Part shown: piece by piece, positions 1 through 11,443 of the stretch | How the letters are laid out: every line of letters begins with the position of its first letter | Position numbering within the stretch: the stretch's first letter is position 1 | Made by a program: the position numbers and the translations under genes | The notes under the pieces: generated by a model | The model's database searches: none | What the model saw: only the letters and a program-made list of their open reading frames with translations | Told to the model about the DNA's origin: nothing | DNA from: Norana najaformis | Lineage: Eukaryota > Annelida > Clitellata > Crassiclitellata > Hormogastridae | Length of the DNA: 64,000 nt | Assembly (NCBI GenBank): GCA_964023275.1 | Contig: OZ029928.1 | Location: 15,435,682-15,499,681, forward strand | Reading direction: 5' to 3'

Positions 1-2949
1 GACATTATTTTTATATAGCGGCTAGTAATACAGAAATATAAGTAACAGCTTTATAATTTCTAGATTTTGTTCTCAGGTCTTTCTGTTGGGTAATGTAAAC
101 CCTTGCATGTCATCCATTGGCATTAAATATGGGCAAACAATTTTCAAGACTTGGCTAATGTCTACATTTCAGCCAGTCTAACTATTGACTTTGTGCTGAC
201 TCCAAGACTTGTCACTATTTTACGAGGTCCTCTGACCGTCTTAAGCTGGCTGTGCTGTGAATAAATAGACTTATCGGCGTAGCTCTAGGCAAGTGTGTTT
301 TTCTGTCATCGGTCCAAGACCGCGTAACTCTCATCTGGTGAATTTTCGCTGTGCAGTCTGCACCGCCTTCATGTCTTGACTAAAAACACATCTCTACAAG
401 GTGCCATTGCCTCCATAAGCTGGTTCCATGTCTTTTCAGGTTCTGTGGTGGTAACACAGGTGTTTTTGGGCCGATGGAGGGTTTTAAATTAAGTAAATAA
501 CAAAGGGATAGTGGAATAGAGTAGTGATTAACAGTTGCAAATTTTCAGTCTGCCAAGTTTGTGAGAAGAGTCCATGTTCGTTATCCTACCTAAAACCTAT
601 GTTGATTTAGATGTATTATACTAATTCACTGCTCAAGTCTAATTGACGTGTCATTTTTAAAAGACGTGAAAATGCTAGCCACAAAATGTGATGTACTGTT
701 CAGTAATTTTTAGCAGAAGAAAATAATCCCATTTTTGAGGTGCCCTACATTACAATAAAAAAGCATTAGTACAGCTTATTTCCTTATTTTTACAGCATTT
801 TAAACAAAATTCGTATTTGTAATTGGATGTTTATTTAGAGAATCTGAGAGACGCAAGTATTCTCACGCTACTGCGCTGTGCGTCAGGCTACGATAAGCTA
901 GTGTAACCCTATTCTGTGCACGATTGGTCATTTAAATAATACCATACTAGCGATAAAACCTTTTTATAGATATTGCGGGTCGTAATGTGTGACTAGACTG
1001 CTGGTATCAACGGATTCCAAAAAGCTTTTGAAGTGGATTAGTTGCTTGCACTGTTTCGTGATTGCGCATTGACTTCTTAATTAAGTGGCTTGTCGTGACA
1101 TTCTGTCGTCGTTTGTTGTGCAGAAACATGAGGTTCATCTGTTGATATCTTAGGCTCAGTAAAATGTAATTTAAGGTTCATGTGTTGATATCAATAGGTT
1201 CAGTAAAATGTAGTTTAAGGTTCATGTGTTGATACCAATGGGTTCAGTAAAATGTAGTTCAAGATTCATGTGTTGATACCAATAGGTTCAGTAAAATGTA
1301 GTTTAAGGTTCATGTGTTGATACCAATAGGTTCAGTTAAATGTAGGTTAGTTTCTACGTCTAAGTGGTTTCCTTCAGATGTTTTTCATGTTACTCAGGTT
1401 TCATTTCTTAAGTCCTGGGCTGTTTCTACCTTGGGGATTTAAGTTGCGCAATGATTAGTTAAATTACTGTGTAGTTTGGATCTAGGGTTTGTCTCGGGCT
1501 AATTTGGTACTTGTTTCAGCGACAGATTTTTATTATTAATGTTTGAAAATCGGTTCAGAGGATACGTGGAATCATTCTGGGTATTTTTCAATTGAAGTCT
1601 AGGATTTTACGCATATTGCTTACAAACAGTAATAGTCTCAAAAACTAGTACAGGTCTTTATATTTCGGAGGATTATTCCGAATTTATGGATAAATCGGCT
1701 AACTGATTGTATTCCTTCGCAGAGGAGGGTTCCCATCGTGGGCTGCAAGTGTATGCGTAAGCGCTGGTCCGTAAACCAAACATTAAATTTGCTTAGCCCT
1801 ACAGTTTGGAGGTGGTGCGTTGCCAATCTTGGCCTGCTGCTGAGCTGATCAATACTCATGGTGAGGCTGTGTGCGCGCGCGCACCTTGCCTCGCTGGCAG
1901 TTTGCCAGCTGCTAGTTGCTGTGGGGCTTATCATGTCTTGTGACTATGACTCGGTCGGGCTTGGCTGATGCAATACTCTCAGCCAGCTATGCAGATAAGT
2001 CTATTTATATTCACCAAATATTACCCGCAGGATGGCGATAATCATGACTGCGTATACGAGACGTTATAGGAGACCGTGGAGAGAGTTGTGCCCGTAGGTT
2101 TTTTCCAGGATAAACAGGTTTCTGTAACCCACATTTGTGGTAACGAACAACATTTAGTTGTTTTTCCATACTGTGTTTATGTGTATTTTTTGCTTGAGTG
2201 GCCATGACTGTTCAGCTTTTGGGAGCTGTCTGGGCATGTTAAATGGTCTATTGTACAGGTTTAGATACTAAGGAGTTTGGCGCCACGTTTACATACAGAT
2301 ATTTTGAAAAACTCGCTGGAAATGTTTAATAAGTAATAGCTAGTGTAGGTAAAGGTAAACAGTTGTTCATTTGTGATTATTTATTGTGCGATATTGAAAA
2401 TGATAGAATGGTCTTGATTGGGGGTTGGGGTTATGATACAGATTATTTGTGTATGGCAAATTTCCATAATTAATACCATTTATGGTACCAAATATTTGCA
2501 AGCTGCTGCAGAATGCATTGTATGATATGAGTTGTTTTGAATGTCTGTTTCATTTGTATCTGAGCAATTTGCAGATAGATGGAAAATTGCTGTTGTCAAT
2601 AACAACTGTGCTGATGATGTTGAGTCAATTTTTCAGATTGTCCTATATATAAGGCTGCATTCCTTACCGCACTCTCTGCCTTCCAAAGCTGTACAGGTCT
2701 CGGCTAACTGTAACTGGGGCATGGTAGGGGACTGATTAGAGTGCTTGGCTTGTAATGTGTTTAGTACAAGTTCAAGCCTCACCCTAAGACGGTTATTACG
2801 TAGGGACCTTGGCAGGTGCTTCAATCGCAGTTGCTCAGTGCCATGGATTGATGGTTAGTCATGAGATAGTGGCGCTTGATAAATGCTTTTTACTAATAAA
2901 TGCTTTTTTACTTCTTTGGTTGGTAAATTGCCTGTTTTTCTGTGTTTAG
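1..2949. other. Non-coding region 5' of the first recognised SPEN exon
   Basis: No convincing coding exon was found here on either strand. The open frames are short and look like no family I know. The missing SPEN exon should carry the start codon and the first half of RRM1 and end two bases into a codon; I searched for an RNP2-like Val-Gly-Asn-Leu coding pattern and did not find one. The stretch holds a 44-bp tandem repeat near 1130-1346. It is therefore SPEN intron 1, its 5' flank, or both. Confidence 0.6.
1130..1346. repeat. 44-bp tandem repeat, about 5 copies
   Basis: The core GGTTCATGTGTTGATA followed by GGTTCAGTAAAATGTA recurs five times with a 44-bp period. The outer copies are the most diverged and the inner ones differ by a few substitutions. 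It is non-coding. Confidence 0.9.
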
Positions 2950-3246
2950 CTATGGAAAGATACAGAGCGTAAAGCTGATTCCGCGTCAGGTACAGAACGA
3001 AAAGCCGAGCGCTGTTGTAGCTTTTATGGACATCAAAGCCGCGTCCAAGGCACGCGACAGCGAAAATGTTATAGCCGGCGTGACAGTGGAAACTGAGTAT
3101 AATGAGTCGTCTGCGGCTGTTAATACCTCCGCTCGAACTCAAGACTGTAACTCACAAAAGTCCGCTGCCGCTGGACAAACGCAGGGTACTAACGTTCAGT
3201 TACTGCAGTCATTACATGCGGGACGTCCTCAGCAGAGAGGTGACGG
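2950..3246 (+). CDS. SPEN: SPEN exon with second half of RRM1
   Basis: Acceptor TGTGTTTAG precedes the exon, whose first base completes a split codon; the donor is GTAAGT. It begins YGKIQSVKLIP, the RNP1-side half of RRM1 (human has RYGRVESVKILP), and continues through VVAFMDIKAASKA into a Tyr-Asn-Glu block shared with vertebrate SPEN. The rest is low-complexity Ser/Ala/Gln. The N-terminal half of RRM1 must be in an upstream exon. Confidence 0.88.
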
Positions 3247-6200
3247 GTAAGTGAACTTAGAAATGATTGGGACACGGTCTTATAGCTAGCATTAATACTT
3301 TGACCTGGCTGACATTTACTGTGTTAAATGATAGCCAGAGAGGTTCAGCCACTTTTCACATTTGCACTGCCAAAATAAATCTTGTGTATGAATACCAGTA
3401 GTTGTTGGGCACCACACAGGCAGCGCTTTTGGATTTATTACAAGTACTGCATCGTGGCGCATCTAGCCTCGCTCGATTCGGCGCGAATTGTGGATTTTAT
3501 GTACTGTTCAAGTAAAAACCATAACTTGCGGCAATTGTGATATCCAGGTTTCTAAAGTAGTAGACGTCTGTAGGCAATCGTTAATGTAAAAACAGTTTAG
3601 TTGTTCATAATGATGTACTAATTGATATGGAGATAAAACCACTGAGGTTTCCGTGTTGGATATATCTTCGTCTGTGGAGTAGTATGGATTAAAGAAAGTT
3701 AGACTGTATGTGGGTCAGCGGTTGAGAAAACCTATCTGCTAGATGGATTATATACAGTTTTGCCTGTCGGGATGTTATCGTTGGCCGTGTGGAAATGCTT
3801 TTGTGCAGAAAATTATAGTTTTGGATATTACACTTGGCGAAAGTTACGCTTCCTTGAACTTGAGTTTCGCCTGAGAACGACGACACCAGATTTAAAGCAC
3901 AGTGGATTTAAACCGCTCTTCATGCAGCTATGAGGGATTACTTTGGATTAGAAAAGCTGGAGGATTAGCAAGGTATTATTGCAAATGTCGTCTGGAACGC
4001 CTGGCTTCGTCCAAACACAGTGGATTATTACCTACCTGGTCTCATCTTGATCTCCTAAGAAACCCGGATACGTCAATCTCGAACTAGAGAATCATCGTTT
4101 GACCGGGATATATTGTCATGTCGGCCATGTGCATCGACCAGGAATGCACCTGCATTCCGACCTGGTGGATTATTTTGGATTATGTCTTGTTCACACCCCC
4201 TGTTCACCGTTGTTCGTATAGTCGCTGACGACAGTCTTTTCCCCACTTTGCATTCCTGCAGCGAATATCTCCCAGGCCCGATATGACAACTTTTTCCCTT
4301 GGATTTATCAGACACTGTGGATAATTGGTGACCTGCTATGCCGGATTATATCTGTACTTAGAAGCAGTATTGGAGTATCTTTGATCCAGGAATGATAGAA
4401 CTGATGACTTAGTAAGACATTATGAAGTATAAAGACCTTTTTGTATTTGCCGGAAAGATTATCACGAACAGGGTGTTCAGACATTCAATTAGGTTAAGGT
4501 TTCATCTACAGAACTTTGGTTTATATTTATAATCTGTAATGGAGCTGGGTTGTAATTTTATCTATTACCAGAGCTTTCTTTTGAAGCTTTTTATATGACT
4601 TGCCAGATTATTTTAATAAAATATTTAATTTATTCAAAAGAAGGTTTCTGTTTGGATACTAGAAATAGCAATCATAGTCATTGCATTTCATTTGCTAAGT
4701 AATGCATTGACATAATAGTCAGCCAAAACTGAGCTATCCAGATTCTTCAGCTCTGCAAATGAAGCAGAAATATTCATATAAAGATTCAGCAGTTTTGCTT
4801 GTAGACCAAAAAGTTGAATCGATTTCATTTACTAAATACACACCAGCTAGTTCACTTACTTAATACATACTTACTGCTGTAATTAATCCAAACATCTATA
4901 CTTCTTTGCAAGCATCATTGTAATTATTATTATTTTTTGCATTTATTAAATGCCACTATCTAATGACTATGCACCAGGCGGTGGTGCTGAGCAATTGTGT
5001 GAAGGACTTGCTCAAGGTACCTACACAGTAACTGCCTCAGGGTAGGCTTGGACCTGTAATCTCAGGGTTACGAGCCGAGCACTGTATCCAGTCGCTCTCT
5101 CTCTTCTCTCTTCAACCGTCCTCTCGGTACAAGGGTTGGTCGCATTGTAGACGATTCTTTTCCATCCACTCCTATCCTCGGTTCCTCTCAGCAACTTCTC
5201 TGTGGTTATACCGGTCCATTCGCCGATGTTGTCCATCCACCTCTTCCAGTCGCTACCATGTCCCATAAGCTGTCCCGTCGCTACCGTGTCCCATAAGCTG
5301 TCCCGAAAGAAAATAGTCCCCTACACTGTAGTCTTGTGAAACTCTTATGATGCAATAGAATTTGATTGAATGCAGAAATATATAACATAGATGTGTGAAG
5401 ATATGCTGCACACTACTGTAACTCTGTCATTTCTAACCCTTCCTCTGCTGATTTCGTATGGTGGCTGGGTTTATTAGTTGTATTTATGAATAAGGGTTTA
5501 ACATTTAGCCTCTGTGGTAGCGCCATGACAATTGTAAAAATAAAGTAATTTATCATGGCTATGCAGCAAAGCTGAGGTTCTTTGGACATGTTATGAGATC
5601 AGATGGACTGGAAAAAGAAATGATGCTGGCTTGTGGAGAGGGAAAGAGAAAACAAGGGAGACCAAGGAAAAAATGGATGGACAGGATACACGAAGCAACT
5701 GGAATGAACTTGGCACAACTAAGGGACGCGACATTGGAAAGAAAGAAATGGAGAAGATTGATCATGACGGTCGCTAGAGCTCAAAGAACTGACAGCACAA
5801 GGTGACAAGGTGATGCAGCAATAGTTGTGGAACTCGAGCAAGGTCACAAACAGAAACAGGAAAATAAATGTATTTAAAAATGTAGTGCACTTGAAGAAGA
5901 TGAACCATTTGCTATGGTTGAGCGATGAACGCATGGATAAAAACATCTAAATTACAGAAGAGGAGAATTAGAAGGTAAAAAAGTTTGTCCTAAGTGAGAG
6001 TCTAGCATCATTCATTAAGATAGAAGAACAATTCCTATGATTTAATTTAATTCCTGGTTTCTTAGAACTTGATTACTTATAATTTTTTGCCAATTAAAAA
6101 TACCCACATTAACAAACTGGACTAGTCTGGAACTAACACTGTTGTTAGCATTGAACAGCTGTGCAAGGAAACTGGTTAGTTTGATAAATGGCTGGGTGAA

Positions 6201-9200
6201 ATTACGCATTTGGTCATGAATGCGTGTAGAAATTTGCGTCTTTTCTGTTTTGGTCTTATTTGTATTTTTTAAAATATTTTCTTGGCCCAGTTATCCATTT
6301 CCATGGTCTACAAAACATAGAGCATTTAGAAGAAATACTGTATTAAAAAGCCTAGCTGGTGCAAGTATAACAAGGTGGAAGTTTATCATGGTGCACCTAA
6401 GGGCAGTTTTTCAGCGATATAATAACTCTGTGCATGGTTGATGAATAAGGAATTGCCTGTTTGACTAATGATGCAATAGTCCTGAAGCATTTAATCTGGA
6501 AAGGAATCATAAATTTATATGCAAGATCATACATGTTTAAAATTAGTGGTATTTGCACTTTAATTGCTCAGTCATGTTGTTGGTGCAGTTTAGGGTTCAC
6601 TGTGTTACGTCCTTTTGTGTGGATTTAGTTCACCAATACCATAAAGGAGATTTCTGTTGGTTCTCCATCAGTTAATTAACAGTTAAGTGGTTTTACTGCT
6701 AGCTCACCCTTTGTGAACACTAACAAATACTCCCTTTTCTGTAGTAAATTGTGTCCTTCTCACGGACGTAGCATAAATCAAGACTAAGGCAAGTTCTGTA
6801 TTTTTCACTACCAACTTGCCAATGTGGTCTGTTTACTGGGACTGTTTTTTTAACGCTGAAGTGGGACTTAGTTTAGGCTAGTGGCTGCGTCAAACAAGTG
6901 GGGATATAGTTTGTAATGGCACCCTAAAAGGTGGACTGTCTTAGTTCTGCAATGGGAATTCATGATTTCAAGTAGAAGTATAAGCATTTGAAAGCTGGGG
7001 TCGTATAATGATGTAAAGAATACAACGTCAGACTTGTTCCTGGGCTGTGTCTATTCAGCACCTTTTATTCCTGCCTAACAGTTCATGTCACATTAAGTCA
7101 TAAAACGAGGTGTATGGACTCCCCACTGATCTTGGTATGCTTAAAAGATATGCATTTTAGTACAGGGACTCCTACGCAGACATCAAGGCAAGCATCTGTT
7201 AATGAAGCACAGGAAATGATATCCATAGGGTGATGGTTTGTGGCTGTTGTGAAATATGATGCCCCATGTAGAGCAGTGATTTTGTGATGTGGTTGGTATG
7301 TACCTGTTAGTGTTTGCCAAGAGTTATTGAAACGATTTTTGAGTGTGTTTGCTGGACTTGCTAACCTGGAAATTTGGGATTGTCTGGTTACAGTGCTTTA
7401 GACTAGATGAGATGGAAGCTGGGTGTGATAGAGAAAATTGGATGTTTTAAACATTGCAGTATGACTTGTCACGCATAGCAATGCCATGTTATGAAATGTG
7501 GCTAAATATATTCAGAGTATGATCATAGCGTTAATAATATCACGGACATTTAATTTTAAAAAGCCTGAATTCTGCATTGACCTTGACAGCTGAAGTCTGC
7601 AATAATCCTTTTATGCAAATCAGAATTTTTACACACAACAAAAAATAATTCTTGGTATGTACGTTCAGTAACTTTTAGATGCAGACACTAAATCAAATGA
7701 TGTTCATTTTTTATGAATTCCTGTACTTTTCCTGTGCCACGTTTTTGTCTTATCTGCATCTAGTCATGGGCTTGGCTTATTTAAGAGATTTTAATCTAGT
7801 GCTAGCGCGGGGACCTCAAGTGGCGTGGCACCGATTCGAACAGGCAGGTGGTGAAGGATCTCATCGGGTTAATTCATTCAAAAATGAGCAGGGTCCAGGC
7901 CATACATTTAGCTAGAACGTTATCCAGTTAGAATACTTGTTTGCGGCAGGTGTGTCTGATTAATGTGCTAGCACTGTTAGCCTGTGTGCCTACAGTGCCG
8001 GCAACACCATAGCCCACCTCCTGCTTGTTGGAGATAGTACCTAGTTCAGTTGTGATGCATGCAAACATGGAAAATACCCTGAGTCACTCAACCCATACAA
8101 GTAGGCAAACAGAATATCAGCCATACTAAAACCTGAAGTTGCTGGCCCATTCGAGATCAGAGGAAGAAGATGGCATATGCTGGTAAGATTCTGGAAATAC
8201 TAGTCTGCATCTTTTTGTGATTCAACATCTGAAATTTCAGGTTCAGAAATCTTTGTCTGCCAATGCATAGTACATATAAACACATGCTGTTACATAAAAT
8301 GCATATTACACGTCAGTTGTTTAAACTTGTGTGGTTGTCTTTAGCATAGCTGTGTTTTTCCGTTAATGGCCTCTCGTGGGCATGTCGGTGTCTAAAGCGT
8401 GCTTCTCTGTGTAAAAACTTATTCACGGATAAAGTCGGTAAACCTAAACCTGTAGATGAAGTTTTCCTAGGGGCCAAGACAGAGTCGTGCAAAGGTGTGA
8501 GTAAAATAATGGGTCTTGGCAAATGATATAGGTGAAGATAGCCAGTAGGCAGCAGGGCTGTTGTGGTTGACATACCTAACACTGGAGGCACAGCAACTAT
8601 AAACATCTTGTGGGACTTCAGGCTTTTACTTACCATTATGAGCTGGTTGTTGCTTTGGTGAGTTTTCCAAGATTGGAAGACCTGGGTACATATAGGCATT
8701 ATGCATGTATGCATACATACTTAATTATACATACCTACACAGTAACCACCTCAGGGTAGGCTTGTATGTATGTATAATTAAGTATATGGAGTTAGTATAT
8801 GACTTTCTTTAGCTTGTGAGATATTCGTATTAAGGTGCTGAGCAAATATTGCCAGATTAGGGAGTTTAGGTTGATTTTCCTGGTGCAGTTATCACACATA
8901 CTCTAGTCTTATCCATATGGGGCTACTCAATGCACAAGACGTTAGTCAATGGCATGCCAAAGACTGCAAGGCCAATTGATTAAAACAACGGACAGCCCAC
9001 AGAGGTATGCCTGCTAGACTTCTAGACAGGAGGTAATTAACAATGCTCACAGGATTTTATTCACTGTGATGTCAACTACCGCCGTTCATGGTGATGTTGT
9101 TGTACATCTGGGAGTGCTCAATTGAGTTTTGTTCAATCATAAACAGATTGGGCTCCAGTTGGACACTAAGGTCAGCAGGACATCTACGTGTGGAATTGTG

Positions 9201-11407
9201 AAATGTTCTGAGACAGTGAGATCCAGCTGTGTGCATAAATCCGACTGATGGCCTTGTAGTAAGTTTATTTGCCTTGTAGTAAGTTTATTTACAGTTACAT
9301 CTGTGTGAAACGAGGTTGGTAGGTTAGCAGAAGACCAGTTGGTCCAGCTAACATTGGTTTTGGTGGGCCTTGATGATTGTTGTGTTGACTGGTGGTTTAT
9401 AGCAACTCGTGCTTAGAGATGATTGAGAGTGTTTATGAGAAATATTGATTTTGTTTTGGATCTGCATGGTGTAGACCTCTCTGAGCCTATCTGAGTGTTC
9501 TGTTGCCTAGCAGTTGCTGTGACAACAGACCATTTGTTAGAGGGGGTAGTAGATGTGATGTGCCTAATGTTATATGCAACGGTGTCTCACGATTACCATT
9601 ACTCAGTCGGACCTGTAGAATAGATTTCGCAGGAATGGAGGCTACGGTTGAATCACACTAGGGCTTGACTTGTGCATGATGTACACCTCGGTGGTGTGTG
9701 GCCACATGTTAGGAAGCCATTATCGGAAAATTTTCAGTTTCTTAGATGTTTGATTCAGGGCAGCTTTGATTCATAAATTTTTAGTACATCTGAAGTTTGT
9801 TTATCCTGATAACATGCAAGTGCTGATGTAACGTGGTCAGGAATTTGGATCATGGAACCGAATTTAATTCAGCTTAAAACCTCACCTCATTATAATGCAG
9901 CCTTATGGATCCAAAGTTTAATTCAGCTTAGAACCTCACCTCATTTATTATGTAGCCGTATGGTGCTTGAGTTGACTCCTGCAGGTGGCATCCAAAAGGA
10001 GGTTGTAGTATTTAAGTATCTAGTTGATATGTTTGGAGTCTTCGCCGTGATATCTAGGAAAATCCATAGAATGTGTGCGCTGTATATGACCTAGACTGAA
10101 TTGGAATTTGAGCCGCAGCTACGCTGTGCTAACTCGCTGTGGGCTAATCATGACGATATTGGCTCACACCTGATCTGTTTCGGCCTGAAGTGGTACGTTG
10201 GACTTTGAAATGGTCGTTGGGCTTGAAAAGATAGACAGCTGTGTTGAGAACAGTCGACACCACCAGGGCTGCATGCAGGATAAATGTTTGGCACGTAGTG
10301 ACGACTTCACTAGAAGGCTGCGTTATAAATGATTTAGTCACAGGCTGAACTGTTACAAATCGGACCCAAGTCAAATGAATGGACCTAGTGCATTGTTTAT
10401 AAGCTCCTCCTATGCGTAAGGTGACCCACTGGAAGATGCCCTCACACAGGTTGGGCTACTTTGAAAAATGCCAAGGTTTTTTGTATTGATGTTTACTGCA
10501 TTTTTAATTTCTTAGTCATATGTTATATGGATATATTTTGTAGGTATTTGTAATAGGTTATCAGAATATATAAGTAATCAAAATGAAACAGTAGTTACAG
10601 TGCAAATTGTTTAACGTGAAATGCATGGGACTAGTTTAAACAATTACTTGTATTTATTGTATTTATTCATTGGGTTTAGCAATTGTAATGGAGTGCACAC
10701 ATTCAAACAAACTAGACAAGACTGTACAAATTTATTTAATTCTTGCTTTGTGGTAATTAATTTAAAAGATAAAAAAGGTAACTTGAAATATCTAAAGATA
10801 CTACTTAAAAATGAATCAAAGTTAATAAAAGCTTAAATCCTATGCTGATAACATTCCCACGTAGTGAAGGATGAGTCATAACACAGAGTAGGATTATCTT
10901 GGAGCATAGAGTATAGGTTGACTGCTGCAACATTTGGCAGATATCAGTTTGCAGCAGTCTTTGCAGTAAGTATAAATTAGAACTGCTACATATTATACTG
11001 TGCAAAGGTCATCGGTGATGGTGTGAGTTGGCAAGGTTTTAAATGGTGGAGGTCAATAGGTCACAGCACTGTTAGGAATGCCTCAACTGCCACCAATCCA
11101 AAAATAGGATAAAATAGGGCGGTTTGGATGAGCAGAACCAGGTGTTGAAAGCAATCAAACGTCTCATGCAGTCCAAAGTTTTGTATTGCATTTGCTTTGG
11201 CACGGTGGACAGATTTTTTGTGTAGTGATATTTTCATGTTATAAGAGTTTTGATATTTTTGTTTTATCAGTTTCATGGTAAAAGAACTAATAAACTTTAA
11301 AACCATTGATGCTGGGATGGACTAAGGCTTATTTTCATGTTAACCAATATTTCATATTAAATGTTTTTTGTTAAGTGTTTTCCAGTGTACTTTGACACAG
11401 TTGGGAT

Positions 11408-11443
<36 letters not shown>

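Noticed and set aside
61..178. Possible SPEN first-half RRM1 exon (GTCTTTCTGTTGGGTAAT gives VFLLGN)
   Set aside because: An acceptor-like TTGTTCTCAG precedes it, but the spacing between the RNP2-like part and the expected Phe is wrong and no donor in phase 2 follows.
8313..8714. 133-codon frame on the - strand
   Set aside because: It lies within a SPEN intron, has no recognisable motif and begins in a repeat hairpin.
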